DNA of 64,000 nucleotides from Rhodoferax sp. (GTDB lineage Bacteria; Pseudomonadota; Gammaproteobacteria; Burkholderiales; Burkholderiaceae_C), in the NCBI RefSeq assembly GCF_028715765.1, contig NZ_JAQURE010000002.1, positions 1 to 64,000 of the forward strand, in the 5' to 3' direction. This document shows positions 20,682 through 31,378 of this stretch, piece by piece (position 1 is the first letter of the stretch; each line of letters opens with the position of its first letter). Made by a program: the position numbers and the translations under genes. The notes under the pieces are model-generated. The model saw nothing but the letters and a program-made list of their open reading frames with translations. It made no database searches and was not told the origin of the DNA.

Positions 20682-21266
20682 TTACTGCACGATCAAGCTT
20701 GAAAACAGCACACCCACCACCGGGTATTGAACGGCTGCTTTCTTCTTTTTCTTTTTGCTGGGTGCGGGATCTTCTTCTTCACCACCGCCAAACGGCACCG
20801 ACGTTTCGCGAAGAATTTCTTCAATCAACTTTTGCTTGCCTTCTGAAGAAAGCAATTCGTCGGCAGTTTTTTGCGACAACAGCATCAGCACACTGCTGCG
20901 GATGGTTGGCATGTAAGCCTTCACGGAATCCGACGCATGGGCATCAACCACTTCAAGAGTAATGCCAACTTGAGCCACTCGCTCACCACCAGGGTCGGCC
21001 AAGTTCACCACCATGTTGTCCATGGGCAAATATACGGGTGGCGTTTTGGCCGCATGCGCTGCCGCAGCTGGCGCATGGTCTGCAGCGGCACCGTCCCCCC
21101 CTTCTTCAGCTGCCGCAGCTGCCGCAGCGGCTTTTTGCTTCATGTATAAAAAGCCACCACCACCGCCTAAAACCAATACCAAAACTACACCAATGATGAT
21201 GAAGAGTTTCTTCTTGCTTTTGGGTGCAGCCTTGGCCTCATCACCCTCTTCATGTTTGGTCGCCAC
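20682..21266 (-). CDS. fliL: flagellar basal body-associated protein FliL
   Basis: A 194-residue protein with a lysine-rich cytoplasmic N-terminus, one membrane helix (about 21-42), an unusually alanine-rich linker (about 47-78) and a periplasmic FliL domain (VYLPMDNMVVNLADPGG and DELLSSEGKQKLIEEI). It supports stator function and torque. A KKKKKK stretch occurs before the last 15 residues, which is uncommon for FliL. It starts 115 bases downstream of fliK. Confidence 0.9.
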   Translation of the reverse strand: MATKHEEGDEAKAAPKSKKKLFIIIGVVLVLVLGGGGGFLYMKQKAAAAAAAAEEGGDGAAADHAPAAAAHAAKTPPVYLPMDNMVVNLADPGGERVAQVGITLEVVDAHASDSVKAYMPTIRSSVLMLLSQKTADELLSSEGKQKLIEEILRETSVPFGGGEEEDPAPSKKKKKKAAVQYPVVGVLFSSLIVQ

Positions 21267-21381
21267 AATTTTTCCTTTACAACACTGGGACTGATTGATT
21301 ATTGAGCACAGGCGTACGATTGACTTTGCAATAAACGGCTATAAAACCCTTTACACATCTGCCTAGCTGGGTAGTCTACCT

Positions 21382-22704
21382 TCAGACAAACAAATCCAAG
21401 GAGCGCCCCACGCCAGAAGAATGTGTGCGATTCTCCACCGCCTCCAGCGCTTGCGTCTGCACCACTTGGAGTGTTTGGCCACCCGATTTGGGCCGACGCT
21501 CACCCGCTGATTGCCCGCCAGCAGCTGACGAACCGATGGTCACACCAGCCAATTGGAGCCCTTGGCTTGTCAGCATGTCTTTTAATTGAGCTGTGGCATT
21601 CTCTAAAACTTGCCGAACGCCAGCCTGATCCGTACGAAACTCGATTTGAGTTTGGTCGCCATTCAGCGAAATGCTCACCTCCACAGGGCTGTCACCCAAA
21701 CCCTCAAGGGTGAGCTCTGCAGATTGCACGCCCTGGCTGGCCCAATAAGTCACGGTTTCGGCCACAGCCCCCTCAGCCACCATCGCTGAAGGCGCAGTCA
21801 CTTGAAATACGGCATCAGCACGATTCATTGAACTCGTGGCTTGCCCAAACATGCCTTCAAAACTGCGAGAGTCTGTGCCACCTGCCCCCGATTTAGCGTT
21901 GGAGCGTGGAGCTTGGCGCACCAGATCAAACCCGTTGCCCAAAGATAAGGCAGCATCTGAGAGCACAGGCGAAAGTCCTGTGGTGAAAAAGTTTGCATTG
22001 GCCAACTCTGGCTGAGTTTTTGCCACTGGCACAGACAAAAAAGACTGGTGTGAGCTTCGCTGTGCCAGCAGTTCATGCACAGGGCTCAAACCAGCGGCAT
22101 TGGGCGTGGTGGGCTCTGACGAGCCTAATGAAATTTGCGAAGCTGCGAAGGGTAATAGGCGATCGGCCTCGTTTTTTGGAGACGACACCCCTGGTTTTTG
22201 AGTGCCCGGCGCAGCTCTGCTTAGAGCTCCATCCTTTGCCAAATTTAAAACGGCCACAGGTTGAAACCCATTCACTTGCAGCGCGGGTGCAAGTAAGGAT
22301 GTCACCAAAGCACTTTGTGATGATTCAGCAGCGTTGGCAAGTGCGAGGTCAGTGGGCACCTGAACCGCCAACCCGCCTGCGTTTGCCAAGGGCATGGTAG
22401 TGACAAGGTCTGAACCAGTGTCACTTTCAACAGCAAGTGCTGGTTCAGACACCAGAGCAAGCGCCGCAACAGAAGGGCTAGCACCCAAGAGCGCAACGAC
22501 ATCGGCTTGCGCAACAACTGTTGATTCATCCTCCACAGACACTGTGGCAGGCATGCCATCTGTTGCGTCAGACAAGGCAGACACAAACGAAAACTCGCCT
22601 GCACCAGCCGCTTGCGCATTCACTTGCCCCAGCGAATTGGATTTAGTTGCACCGCTGGCATGAGCCTTGCTGGTCTGCGGTGTGGTTTGGATGTCGATGC
22701 TCAT
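21382..22704 (-). CDS. fliK: flagellar hook-length control protein FliK
   Basis: A 440-residue protein with the usual FliK layout: a long, low-complexity Ala/Ser/Val/Thr-rich N-terminal ruler region (to about 320), then a conserved C-terminal Flg_hook domain with AELTLEGLGDSPVEVSISL and AQLKDMLTSQGLQLAGVTI. It measures hook length and switches export specificity. The start overlaps the end of fliJ by four bases. Confidence 0.88.
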   Translation of the reverse strand: MSIDIQTTPQTSKAHASGATKSNSLGQVNAQAAGAGEFSFVSALSDATDGMPATVSVEDESTVVAQADVVALLGASPSVAALALVSEPALAVESDTGSDLVTTMPLANAGGLAVQVPTDLALANAAESSQSALVTSLLAPALQVNGFQPVAVLNLAKDGALSRAAPGTQKPGVSSPKNEADRLLPFAASQISLGSSEPTTPNAAGLSPVHELLAQRSSHQSFLSVPVAKTQPELANANFFTTGLSPVLSDAALSLGNGFDLVRQAPRSNAKSGAGGTDSRSFEGMFGQATSSMNRADAVFQVTAPSAMVAEGAVAETVTYWASQGVQSAELTLEGLGDSPVEVSISLNGDQTQIEFRTDQAGVRQVLENATAQLKDMLTSQGLQLAGVTIGSSAAGGQSAGERRPKSGGQTLQVVQTQALEAVENRTHSSGVGRSLDLFV

Positions 22705-23165
22705 GGCTGGTTCTCCAAAATTTGTCGTTGCTGCCTGAGGGTTTGCATGGCTGCAAATTCGTCCATTTGTTTTTGCTCCCTGCGTTGCACCAGTTGGTTG
22801 GCTTGGGCACGGCGTTTGTCCATCAGCAATTTCAAACTGGCCATGTGCAGCTCGGCTTTCAATAAATCTTGCTGGGCACCGTGCTCACGCTGTTCGGCGC
22901 CAAGCAACACCCCCTGCTGCAAATCAATCGCTTGGTGGAGCCGCGCCATGAACTGCCCATGGTGAAGCAACAACTCTGGGGTGGTGCTGATTTGGGCGCG
23001 GGTCAGCCAGCGTTGCTCGGTCTCATCTGAATACTGTTGCAGTTGATTCATTTGATCGTGGGCAAACGCGAGTGCATACCGTTGTTTTTGCAATTCAGCC
23101 AAAGCTTGGTCACGTTTGGATAAAGCCAAATCTATGGCAAGTTGGAGCGTTTTGAAGTGGCTCAT
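22701..23165 (-). CDS. fliJ: flagellar export chaperone FliJ
   Basis: A 154-residue, almost wholly coiled-coil protein rich in Gln, Leu and Lys, as in FliJ. It binds the FliI ATPase and escorts export chaperones. It lies three bases after fliI and overlaps fliK. Confidence 0.86.
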   Translation of the reverse strand: MSHFKTLQLAIDLALSKRDQALAELQKQRYALAFAHDQMNQLQQYSDETEQRWLTRAQISTTPELLLHHGQFMARLHQAIDLQQGVLLGAEQREHGAQQDLLKAELHMASLKLLMDKRRAQANQLVQRREQKQMDEFAAMQTLRQQRQILENQP

Positions 23166-23168
23166 GGC

Positions 23169-24596
23169 TTACCCCGCTTGGCTCATGTCTATCGGCTCAC
23201 CCAAAACCTGCGCCATGTCGCGCACACTGTCACTCATGGAAGCGCGCTCAAACATGTCTTGCTGCAAAAACTGCTCCATGGGTCCACGCAAGGCAATGGC
23301 CTCATCCAACGCCCGATCGGCGCCACCCACATAAGCGCCAATTTGAACCAAATCGCGCCCTTTTTGGTACGCTGAATACACCGCTTTGAAGCGTCTGGCC
23401 GTCCGAAATTGACTTTGCGAGACCACGTTTTGCATCACCCGCGAGGCCGATTGTTCAATGTCTATGGCCGGGAAATGACCCGCCTCCGCCAGTTCGCGGG
23501 ACAACACAATATGCCCATCCAAAATGGCGCGCGCGGCGTCAGCAATCGGATCTTGCTGGTCATCGCCTTCTGACAACACGGTGTAAAACGCAGTAATCGA
23601 GCCCACTCCGTTGAGCCCATTGCCACTGCGTTCAACCAATTGGGGGAGCTTGGCAAAACAAGACGGCGGGTAACCTTTGGTGGCGGGTGGCTCGCCAATG
23701 GCCAAGGCAATCTCACGCTGCGCCATGGCATAGCGAGTGAGGGAATCCATCAGCAGCAGCACATGCTTGCCTTTGTCTCTAAAGCTCTCGGCCACTGCCG
23801 TGGCATAGGCCGCGCCTTGCATGCGCAACAGCGGCGGTGCATCGGCCGGGGCGGCTACCACCACCGCTCGCGCTCTGCCTTCTTCGCCCAAAATGTCTTC
23901 AATGAACTCTTTTACCTCTCGGCCACGTTCACCAATCAACCCCACCACAATCACATCAGCCTGGGTGTAGCGCGCCATCATGCCCATCAGCACGCTTTTC
24001 CCCACGCCCGAGCCAGCAAACAAACCCAGGCGCTGCCCGCGCCCGACCGTAAACAAAGCGTTGATGGCGCGAATGCCGGTGTCAAGTGTGTCGCGCACTG
24101 GCGCGCGATCCATGGCGTTGATGGGGTGGCGATCCATGGGGACAGAACTCACATCCACAATGGGGCCCATGTAGTCCATGGGCTTGCCATGGGCATCGAC
24201 CACACGTCCCAGCAAACCGTCGCCCAAAGGCAAACGCAACACCCCTTGCCCAAACTCACGCTGCGTTTGACGGCGTTCACCCAGCATGGGCACGGTCACA
24301 TAGGCCGGAGCTGGCACCACACTGGCACCACTGGCCAACCCATGCACATCGCCAGCAGGCATTAAAAATGCCCGGTCATTTGAAAACCCAACCACTTCAG
24401 CCAACACGGGGGCTTGCGCGCGCATGTTCACCCAGCATTGCGAACCCACTGGCACGCGAATGCCCACCGCCTCTAACACCAAACCCGTCAGCCGTGTCAG
24501 CGTGCCACGGGTCTCCAGGCACTGGCCGCTTTGCACACGGCGGGTGGCCTCAGCAAAAAAGGCTTGCCATTGCCCGGTGCAATCAGTGGCCATCAT
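23169..24596 (-). CDS. fliI: flagellum-specific ATPase FliI
   Basis: A 475-residue ATPase related to the F1 beta subunit. The Walker A motif is [14 protein letters not shown], the Walker B region [17 protein letters not shown] and the catalytic glutamate region [10 protein letters not shown]. It energises flagellar export with FliH and FliJ. The start is the tandem ATG at 24596/24593, which overlaps the end of fliH; the longer upstream frame lies wholly inside fliH. Confidence 0.95.
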   Translation of the reverse strand: MMATDCTGQWQAFFAEATRRVQSGQCLETRGTLTRLTGLVLEAVGIRVPVGSQCWVNMRAQAPVLAEVVGFSNDRAFLMPAGDVHGLASGASVVPAPAYVTVPMLGERRQTQREFGQGVLRLPLGDGLLGRVVDAHGKPMDYMGPIVDVSSVPMDRHPINAMDRAPVRDTLDTGIRAINALFTVGRGQRLGLFAGSGVGKSVLMGMMARYTQADVIVVGLIGERGREVKEFIEDILGEEGRARAVVVAAPADAPPLLRMQGAAYATAVAESFRDKGKHVLLLMDSLTRYAMAQREIALAIGEPPATKGYPPSCFAKLPQLVERSGNGLNGVGSITAFYTVLSEGDDQQDPIADAARAILDGHIVLSRELAEAGHFPAIDIEQSASRVMQNVVSQSQFRTARRFKAVYSAYQKGRDLVQIGAYVGGADRALDEAIALRGPMEQFLQQDMFERASMSDSVRDMAQVLGEPIDMSQAG

Positions 24597-25278
24597 CTGC
24601 CACCTCCCACAGGTTATCCAACCCCAACGTAGCCACCACCCGCTGCCATCTTTTTTGCAAACTGGCATCGACCACCATACCCGCAGACTCCACTACACAA
24701 CCACCTGGCAGCAGCGCCGGGTCGGCACGCAGGGTGATGGCCATGCTGGCAAATTCTGCAGCTGCCAATGGCTCTAAAACCTCCAAGTCTTGCGGGTGCA
24801 CGCGCACCACAGCAGAGCGGTGCTCGGCGCCCAGCAAATCCAGCGCTTCATGAATCACGGGCATCATCACATTGGGATTCACAGACAACTCTTGGCGCAA
24901 CACCTGGCGAGCCAAATCACAAGAAAGCTGCAACACCCCCTGTGCCATGACTTGTTGGGCTTGAGACAACTCAGCCTGCGCTGAGGCAAACAACTGGGCA
25001 AATTTCTGCGCCGCTTCTTGCGCCTGGTTGGCCAAAAAATCAGCCATTTGCTGCTGCACCTCAGCCTGCGCCTGTTGACGGCCTTGCGCCAGGCCGGCGG
25101 TGTAGCCATCTTGGTAACTTTCTTGCTGTTTGGTCTGCAACTGTTCTTCGCTTAAGGCGTCTGCCCGAGCTTTGGCCTGCGCTTGCAGCAATTGAGCAGC
25201 GGTGTCGATGGCACCAAATTGCCACTCTTGCACCGCATCAATTTCTTCACCGGGAATAAAGCGGGTGTAGTTGCGCAT
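24583..25278 (-). CDS. fliH: flagellar assembly protein FliH
   Basis: A 231-residue protein: an N-terminal [11 protein letters not shown] head, a Gln/Ala-rich coiled coil (about 30-110) and a C-terminal V-ATPase E-like domain ([17 protein letters not shown]). It is the negative regulator and docking partner of FliI. ATG 25278 lies two bases after the fliG stop; GTG 25284 would overlap it. Confidence 0.9.
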   Translation of the reverse strand: MRNYTRFIPGEEIDAVQEWQFGAIDTAAQLLQAQAKARADALSEEQLQTKQQESYQDGYTAGLAQGRQQAQAEVQQQMADFLANQAQEAAQKFAQLFASAQAELSQAQQVMAQGVLQLSCDLARQVLRQELSVNPNVMMPVIHEALDLLGAEHRSAVVRVHPQDLEVLEPLAAAEFASMAITLRADPALLPGGCVVESAGMVVDASLQKRWQRVVATLGLDNLWEVADDGH

Positions 25279-25280
25279 AC

Positions 25281-26279
25281 TCACACCATGGCGTCGTCGG
25301 CGCCACCGCCAATGACAATCGTGCCTTCGTCGGCCAACCGACGCACCACTTTCAGAATTTCTTTTTGCTGTGCCTCCACTTCCGACAAACGCATGGGCCC
25401 GCGCGACTCCAGGTCTTCCCGCAACGTCTCAGCCGCACGGGTAGACATGTTGGCCAAGATTTTCTCTTTGAGTTCAGGCTGTGCACCTTTGAGTGCCACG
25501 ATCAAAACGTCTGACGACACTTCTTTCAACACGGTTTGAATCGACTTGTCGTCGAGCTTGATCACGTCATCAAACACAAACATCTTGTCCATGATTTTTT
25601 GCGCCAAATCTGGATCGTGGTTGCGAATGGACTCAATCACCGTACCCTCAATGGCGGTACCCATCAAATTGATCATTTCAGCCGCAGTTTTGACACCACC
25701 CAGAGAAGATTTACGCATCTTGTCGCCACCTGCCAACACCTTGAACAACACTTCGTTCAAGTCTTTCAAAGCCGAGGGCTGAATGCCCTCCATGGTGGCC
25801 ACGCGCAACATCACCTCATTGCGCTGGCGCTCGGTGAAAAATTTCAAAATGTCTGCGGCTTGGTCAAAGTCCAGGTGCACAAGAATAGCCGCCACAATTT
25901 GCGGGTGCTCGTTGCGCAGCAGCTCAGCCACACTGGAGGGTTCCATCCACTTCAAGCTCTCGATGCCCGACACGTCACCACCCTGCAAAATGCGGTCAAT
26001 CAGCAAGGCCGCTTTGTCGTCGCCCAAAGCTCGCTTGAGCACCGAGCGCACGTAGTCACCTGAGTTAGACACCAGCAAGCTTTGTGCGGCGGCCACGCCG
26101 GTGAATTTATCCACCACCTCATTGACCCGTTCACGCGTGATGGCCTTGGTTTTGGCAATGGCCTCGCCCAGCTTTTGCACTTCTTTGGGCGATAAATGCT
26201 TGAACACCTCTGAGGCCTCGGCTTCCCCCAAAGACATCATCAAAATGGCTGCATCTTCTAGTCCGTCACTTTGCGACAT
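25281..26279 (-). CDS. fliG: flagellar motor switch protein FliG
   Basis: A 332-residue rotor protein. The three FliG domains are visible, with the middle EHPQIVAAILVHLD motif and the C-terminal charged torque helix segment MSTRAAETLREDLESRGPMRLSEVE (quoted in parts: TRAAETLREDLE, RGPMRLSEV). It transmits stator torque to the MS ring. It lies 47 bases downstream of fliF. Confidence 0.95.
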   Translation of the reverse strand: MSQSDGLEDAAILMMSLGEAEASEVFKHLSPKEVQKLGEAIAKTKAITRERVNEVVDKFTGVAAAQSLLVSNSGDYVRSVLKRALGDDKAALLIDRILQGGDVSGIESLKWMEPSSVAELLRNEHPQIVAAILVHLDFDQAADILKFFTERQRNEVMLRVATMEGIQPSALKDLNEVLFKVLAGGDKMRKSSLGGVKTAAEMINLMGTAIEGTVIESIRNHDPDLAQKIMDKMFVFDDVIKLDDKSIQTVLKEVSSDVLIVALKGAQPELKEKILANMSTRAAETLREDLESRGPMRLSEVEAQQKEILKVVRRLADEGTIVIGGGADDAMV

Positions 26280-26326
26280 ATTTCTTTATCCTCATCCATC
26301 CTGGCAAAACCCTGGTGCAGTGCGGC

Positions 26327-28018
26327 TTACGCAGGCGCTTCACCATTGATCCAGGTCTTGACAATGTTAGCTACCGCTGCAGGGTTGTCGCGGGTTAATT
26401 TGCGGGCTTCTTCAAGCGCCAAGTCGGCTGGACTGATCTCAGCGGGCTGGGCTGATGCGCTGGCTGGGCCAGCCAGCAACGGCCGGTCTGGCTGCTCGGC
26501 CTCTATGGCATCCAACTGGCCGCCACGCTCGCGTTCTGTCTCGGAAATCTTGACAGGCTGGGCCATCACTTTCAATGCTGGCCGCACCGCCCCCATCAAC
26601 ACCAAGGCACCAAAAAGCAGGGTGCCCAGCGGCCAGGCAAAGCTGCGAGCCAGGTCAAGCAGCTCTGGCTGTTGCCAGAAGGCCAACGGTTGTACCGTGT
26701 TTTTCTCAAGCGTAAAAGGCGCAGTCACCACATTCACCGAGTCGCCCCGATCTTTGTTGAAACCCACTGTTTCACGCACCAGTGCAGTCAACTTTTCCAT
26801 TTGGGCATCGCTCATAGCCGCTGTGGTGGTTTTACCCTTGGCGTCGGTGGTGGTTTGGTGGTTGATGATGACCGCTGCATTGATGCGCTTGACCATGCCT
26901 GTGCTGCCGCGCACCACACGCACCGTTTTATCCACTTCGTAATTGATCACAGATTCACGCCTGCCACCGTTGGCTCCCGTGGCGCCATTGGCAGCGCTCA
27001 AGGGTTGCGCTGCGCCATTGATCGCGGCGGTGGTAGGCCCCGGGGGTTGATTGGTGGTGGCACCCGGCACGCCAGTGGGCGGGTTGGCACCCGCTGCGGC
27101 ACCGGCTGTTTCTAACAACTGCTGGCTTCTGATGGCAGTGGCATCGGGCGTTTGATTGGGTTTAAACAGCTCTGAGGTGGACTCGGTTTGAGAAAAATCT
27201 AACTCCGCAGTGACTTGTGCCCGCACGTTTTGCCGCCCCACCACAGGCTCCAAGATGTCCAAAATGCGGCTGCTGTAAAGCTGCTCAATCTGCTGCACAT
27301 ATTGCAATTGCTGCGCATCTGCACCCAAGCCACCCACATTGTCTGCAGGTGTGGAGAGCAGTTTGCCGGTGTCGTCCAACACACTCACCGCTTTCGGATC
27401 CATCTCTGGCACGCTTGAGGCCACCAAGTGAATGATGCCCGCCAATTGCCCGCGATCCAGACTGCGCCCTGCGTTCAAGCTGACCAACACCGATGCCGAC
27501 GGTTTTTGCTGGTCTCTGAAAAACCCATTTTGGTTAGGCAAGGCCAGGTGCACCCGGGCGCTTTGCACCGAATTCAACGCCTGAATCGAACGGGTCAACT
27601 CGCCTTCGAGCCCACGCTGAAACGTCAATCGCTCTTGAAACTGGGTCATGCCAAACCGGTTGGCGGTATCCATCAGCTCAAAGCCTGTGACAGAAGCTTT
27701 GGGCAAGCCCTGTGAAGCCAGTTTGAGTCGGGTGTCATACACCAAGTTGGCGGGCACCAAAATGGCGCCGCCACCTGCGGCATATTGGTAAGGCACATTC
27801 ATGGTGGTGAGCTGGGCCACGATGGCGCCCCCGTCTTTGTCAGGCAAGTTGGCATACAACACACGCCATTCAGCCTGGCGCCCCATCACCAAACCGATGA
27901 TGCCAATGGCCACAAACAGCACAATGCCCACCCCCAGGCGAAGCTTTTGAGCCTGATCCAAACCAGCCAAACGCTGAACAAATGTCGGGTTAATGGGTAT
28001 TGCAAGTGCGGCTGTCAT
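26327..28018 (-). CDS. fliF: flagellar MS-ring protein FliF
   Basis: A 563-residue MS-ring protein with two membrane helices (about 24-45 and 447-467). The ring-building segments KDGGAIVAQLTTMNVPYQ and YNTRLKLASQGLPK-like region (YDTRLKLASQGLPK) are present, and the C-terminal tail that binds FliG is at LTRDNPAAVANIVKTWI. ATG 28018 is preferred because GGAAG precedes it by eight bases; a GTG 33 bases upstream is possible. A Gly/Asn/Pro-rich insert lies at about residues 315-365. Confidence 0.94.
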   Translation of the reverse strand: MTAALAIPINPTFVQRLAGLDQAQKLRLGVGIVLFVAIGIIGLVMGRQAEWRVLYANLPDKDGGAIVAQLTTMNVPYQYAAGGGAILVPANLVYDTRLKLASQGLPKASVTGFELMDTANRFGMTQFQERLTFQRGLEGELTRSIQALNSVQSARVHLALPNQNGFFRDQQKPSASVLVSLNAGRSLDRGQLAGIIHLVASSVPEMDPKAVSVLDDTGKLLSTPADNVGGLGADAQQLQYVQQIEQLYSSRILDILEPVVGRQNVRAQVTAELDFSQTESTSELFKPNQTPDATAIRSQQLLETAGAAAGANPPTGVPGATTNQPPGPTTAAINGAAQPLSAANGATGANGGRRESVINYEVDKTVRVVRGSTGMVKRINAAVIINHQTTTDAKGKTTTAAMSDAQMEKLTALVRETVGFNKDRGDSVNVVTAPFTLEKNTVQPLAFWQQPELLDLARSFAWPLGTLLFGALVLMGAVRPALKVMAQPVKISETERERGGQLDAIEAEQPDRPLLAGPASASAQPAEISPADLALEEARKLTRDNPAAVANIVKTWINGEAPA

Positions 28019-28194
28019 ATCAATCTTCCGTAGCAAAAGGGCGTGATGCACCTCTGTTGAAGTTGATTATTAGACCCACCCGGCAAAACATGAGGTTAAA
28101 AAGACCTGCTTTTCCCCCTTACTTCAAATTTATGTTTTGCCAAGTGCGTTGCTAGCATCCATGTCAACCCCACACCTTCAGGGCTAAAGACACC

Positions 28195-28512
28195 ATGAAC
28201 CTCAGATTAACGCCAAATACGATGCCGGTTGCGGTGCGCCCCAGCCTCTTGGGCGGGCAAGCCTCCAGCCCATTGGGTGGCGCTCAATCAGGCGGTTTTT
28301 CTGGTGCACTCAAAAGCGCCCTCAATACAGTCAGCGCCGCCCAAAACGATGCCACCCGGCTACAACGTGAAGTGCAGCTGGAAAACCCCCAAGTGAGCTT
28401 GGAAGAAACCATGGTGGCCATCCAAAAAGCGCAAATTGGTTTCCAGGCCACCCTGCATGTGCGCAACCGCATGGTGCAGGCCTACACCGACATCATGAAC
28501 ATGCAGGTCTAG
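28195..28512 (+). CDS. fliE: flagellar hook-basal body complex protein FliE
   Basis: A 105-residue FliE, with the conserved C-terminus NPQVSLEETMVAIQKAQIGF and VRNRMVQAYTDIMNMQV. It forms the junction between the MS ring and the rod. It is divergent from fliF across a 176-base gap, a typical arrangement. Confidence 0.93.
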   Translation: MNLRLTPNTMPVAVRPSLLGGQASSPLGGAQSGGFSGALKSALNTVSAAQNDATRLQREVQLENPQVSLEETMVAIQKAQIGFQATLHVRNRMVQAYTDIMNMQV

Positions 28513-28542
28513 CGCTCAAAACTGTACATATTGAGCGCTTTG
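28511..28542 (+). terminator. hairpin at the end of fliE
   Basis: AGCGCTCAA (28511-28519) pairs exactly with TTGAGCGCT (28531-28539) around an 11-base loop, starting inside the fliE stop codon. Only a weak TTTG follows, so termination strength is uncertain. Confidence 0.5.
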
Positions 28543-28631
28543 AAGCACCCATAAGCCAAACAGGGTCACCCCCCAGGGTGGCTTTGATGGTGAAATAATC
28601 CTGCCTGTTTTTACTCAAAGGAATTTTCAGC

Positions 28632-28958
28632 ATGAGCGACACCCAACAACGCATTGACGACCTGGTCAAACAAAACGACATCTTGCTCTTCATGAAAGGC
28701 ACTGCCAGCTTTCCACAGTGCGGCTTCTCTGGCCGTGCCGTGCAAATTTTGAAAGCCTGCGGGGTTGACCCCAAAGCCATCAAAACCGTGAACATTTTGG
28801 AAGACGACGCCATCCGCGCTGGCATCAAGGAATACAGCAACTGGCCCACCATCCCGCAGTTTTACCTGAAGGGCGAGTTCATTGGCGGCTCTGACATCAT
28901 GATGGAAATGTATGAAAAGGGCGAATTGCAAACCATGTTGGGCACACCAGCCGCCTGA
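28632..28958 (+). CDS. grxD: monothiol glutaredoxin GrxD
   Basis: A 108-residue monothiol glutaredoxin with the CGFS active site (Cys30 in [15 protein letters not shown]) and the glutathione-binding [16 protein letters not shown] and GGSDIMMEM segments. Proteins of this type carry or transfer 2Fe-2S clusters. An AAAGGA site lies 14 bases upstream of the ATG. The gene stands alone between fliE and metG. Confidence 0.94.
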   Translation: MSDTQQRIDDLVKQNDILLFMKGTASFPQCGFSGRAVQILKACGVDPKAIKTVNILEDDAIRAGIKEYSNWPTIPQFYLKGEFIGGSDIMMEMYEKGELQTMLGTPAA

Positions 28959-28981
28959 TCTGCACAACCACTTCAACAGCC

Positions 28982-29017
28982 AAGCGCGGGCAGTCGCAAG
29001 ACCCCCGCGCTTTTGTT
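28982..29017 (+). terminator. intrinsic terminator after grxD
   Basis: AAGCGCGGG (28982-28990) pairs with CCCGCGCTT (29004-29012) around a 13-base loop, followed by TTGTTTG. This is a GC-rich stem with a T-rich tail 24 bases after the grxD stop. Confidence 0.7.
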
Positions 29018-29073
29018 TGCCGCCAACACGCCCGACTAAAATCGCGGCTCTTTTCCCCACGATTGCCCCCGTC

Positions 29074-31248
29074 ATGACCCGCCAACTCTTTGTCACCACC
29101 GCCCTGCCCTACGCCAACGGCAATTTCCACATTGGCCACATCATGGAATACATCCAGGCCGACATCTGGGTGCGTTACCAGCGCATGATGGGCAACGCGG
29201 TAGATTTTTGCGGCGCGGACGACACCCATGGCGCACCCATCATGATTGCCGCTGAAAAAGCCGGCATCACCCCGCAACAATTTGTGGCCAACATTGCTGC
29301 CGGGCGCAAGCCCTACCTGGATGGCTTTCACATCCGTTTTGACAACTGGCACAGCACCGACGCGCCAGAGAACCACGCGCTGGCACAGGCCATCTACCGC
29401 AGCCTGCGCGACCACAAAGACGGCTCGCTGATAGAAGTTCGCACCATCGAGCAGTTTTTCGACCCCGAAAAAAACATGTTTCTGCCGGACCGCTTCATCA
29501 AAGGTGAATGCCCCAAGTGCCACTCAGCAGACCAGTACGGCGACAACTGCGAGCAATGCGGTGCGGTGTACGCCCCTACTGATTTGATCAACCCTTTTTC
29601 GGCGTTGTCTGGCGCCAAACCCGAACTCAAAAGCTCAGAACACTTCTTCTTCAAACTCTCCGACCCACGCTGCGTGGCGTTTCTGGAAAGCTGGACGCAA
29701 GACGGCAAGCTGCAGCCCGAAGTGGCCAACAAGATCAAAGAATGGTTCACCGTGCGCACCAACCCGGACGGCACGACCAGCGAAGGCCTGGGCGACTGGG
29801 ACATCAGCCGTGACGCGCCCTACTTTGGCATTGAAATCCCCGACGCACCGGGCAAGTACTTCTACGTTTGGCTCGACGCGCCCATTGGCTACCTGGCCTC
29901 GCTGAAAAACCTGTGCACCAAGCGCGGTGTGGACTACGAGGCCTACATGGCCAACCCGTTGCTTGAGCAATACCACTTCATCGGCAAAGACATCGTCACT
30001 TTCCACACCCTGTTCTGGCCCGCCACGCTGCATTTCAGCGGCCGCAAAACGCCCAACAACGTGTTTGTGCACGGTTTCCTGACAGTGAACAACGGCGAAA
30101 AGATGAGCAAGAGCCGTGGCACCGGGCTGGACCCACTCAAATACCTCAAGCTCGGCATGAACCCCGAGTGGCTGCGCTACTACCTGGCAGCCAAACTCAG
30201 CGCCCGCAACGAAGACATCGACTTCAATGCCGACGACTTCATGGCGCGAGTCAATGCCGACCTGATTGGCAAATTCGTCAACATTGCCAGCCGAGCCGCC
30301 GGCTTTCTGACCAAGCGCTTTGACGGCAAATTTGGTACCGTGGGTGAAGATGGCGCAGCGCTGCTGCACGACATGCGCGGCCAATCATCCGCCATCGCTC
30401 AACTCTATGAAGCCCGCGAATATGCCAAGGCCATGAAAGAAACCATGAGCCTGGCCGACCGCGTGAACGCCTTTGTGGACGCCAACAAACCCTGGGAGCT
30501 GGCCAAACACCCCGAGCAAACTGCGCGTTTGCAAGACGTGTGCACGGTGTGCCTGAAAGCCTTTCGCATCCTGACCTGCTACCTCAAGCCGGTGTTGCCA
30601 GAACTGGCGGCGCAAGTCGAGCGGTTCTTGAACATTGCCCCCTTGAGCTTTGCCAACATCACCCAACCGCTTGAAGCTGGCCATGTGATAGACACCTACC
30701 AGCACCTGATGCAGCGCGTGGATGCCAAGCAACTTGATGCATTGTTTGAGCCTCTAGAGCAGGTAGAACAAGCGCATATAGCTACAGAATTAGCAGCAAA
30801 TGCAAAAGCTGGCGACAAAAAAACAGCCAAAGCCGCCGCCCCGGCGGTAGCGGCAGACCCGACCGCCCCTGGCGGTGAGGCCGTTGCGCCCACCATCACC
30901 ATCGACGACTTTGCCAAGATCGACCTGCGCATTGCCAAAATCTTGAGCTGCACGGCGGTAGCCGGCTCCACCAAGCTGCTGCAATTGACGCTGGACGCAG
31001 GTGAACAAGACGAGGCCGGTCAGCCCAAAACCCGCAACGTCTTCAGCGGTATTGCCAGCATGTACCAGCCCGAACAACTGGTCGGCAAACTCACCGTGCT
31101 GGTGGCCAACCTGGCTCCGCGCAAGATGAAATTTGGCGTGTCTGAGGGCATGGTGCTGGCCGCCAGCCACGCCGACGAAAAAGCCCAACCCGGCATCTAC
31201 GTGCTGGAACCGTTTGCCGGAGCCCAGCCGGGCATGCGCATTCACTAG
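29074..31248 (+). CDS. metG: methionine--tRNA ligase
   Basis: A 724-residue methionyl-tRNA synthetase. The HIGH signature is at 19-22 ([10 protein letters not shown]), the zinc-binding set at [17 protein letters not shown] and the KMSKS loop at about 343-347. A C-terminal EMAP/Trbp111-type tRNA-binding domain runs from about 610 to the end. ATG 29074 is chosen because the family core [16 protein letters not shown] starts there; the open frame upstream overlaps grxD. The linker before the tRNA-binding domain holds one copy of the 36-bp repeat (30750-30785). A CTAAAAT -10 like element lies at 29036-29042. The last 53 bases before the stop are repeated downstream of the next two genes. Confidence 0.96.
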   Translation: MTRQLFVTTALPYANGNFHIGHIMEYIQADIWVRYQRMMGNAVDFCGADDTHGAPIMIAAEKAGITPQQFVANIAAGRKPYLDGFHIRFDNWHSTDAPENHALAQAIYRSLRDHKDGSLIEVRTIEQFFDPEKNMFLPDRFIKGECPKCHSADQYGDNCEQCGAVYAPTDLINPFSALSGAKPELKSSEHFFFKLSDPRCVAFLESWTQDGKLQPEVANKIKEWFTVRTNPDGTTSEGLGDWDISRDAPYFGIEIPDAPGKYFYVWLDAPIGYLASLKNLCTKRGVDYEAYMANPLLEQYHFIGKDIVTFHTLFWPATLHFSGRKTPNNVFVHGFLTVNNGEKMSKSRGTGLDPLKYLKLGMNPEWLRYYLAAKLSARNEDIDFNADDFMARVNADLIGKFVNIASRAAGFLTKRFDGKFGTVGEDGAALLHDMRGQSSAIAQLYEAREYAKAMKETMSLADRVNAFVDANKPWELAKHPEQTARLQDVCTVCLKAFRILTCYLKPVLPELAAQVERFLNIAPLSFANITQPLEAGHVIDTYQHLMQRVDAKQLDALFEPLEQVEQAHIATELAANAKAGDKKTAKAAAPAVAADPTAPGGEAVAPTITIDDFAKIDLRIAKILSCTAVAGSTKLLQLTLDAGEQDEAGQPKTRNVFSGIASMYQPEQLVGKLTVLVANLAPRKMKFGVSEGMVLAASHADEKAQPGIYVLEPFAGAQPGMRIH
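30750..30785 (+). repeat. 36-bp dispersed repeat, copy in metG linker
   Basis: GCCTCTAGAGC at the start, invariant GC at bases 23-24 and AGCTAC at the end; followed by AGAATTAGC, the AGC tail seen at other copies. It codes for [14 protein letters not shown] between the anticodon-binding and C-terminal tRNA-binding domains. Confidence 0.75.
31192..31244 (+). repeat. metG 3'-end direct repeat, left copy
   Basis: The last 53 coding bases of metG. They recur at 32034-32086 with one mismatch, so the two genes between them are framed by direct repeats. Confidence 0.85.
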
Positions 31249-31338
31249 AAATCGCCACCCCGAGGGGCGAGGCATAGAGGGCAGCTGGCCGATGCGAGTC
31301 TTGGTGACTTGCCTGTGGAGCGCGGTGCCAAAGTTCAA

Positions 31339-31360
31339 AGGTAGTAATATTTGACTACCT
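31339..31360. promoter_or_regulatory. operator-like inverted repeat of the toxin-antitoxin operon
   Basis: AGGTAGT (31339-31345) and its exact complement ACTACCT (31354-31360) with eight AT-rich bases between, 18 bases before the antitoxin ATG. RHH antitoxins usually bind such sites and repress their own operon. Confidence 0.55.
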
Positions 31361-31378
31361 AACGAATTGGAGCAAAAA

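Noticed and set aside
28136-28154. Sigma-54-like sequence TTGCCAAGTGCGTTGCTA upstream of fliE
   Set aside because: The -24 GG is replaced by GC, and flagellar genes in this group are usually controlled by FlhDC rather than sigma-54.
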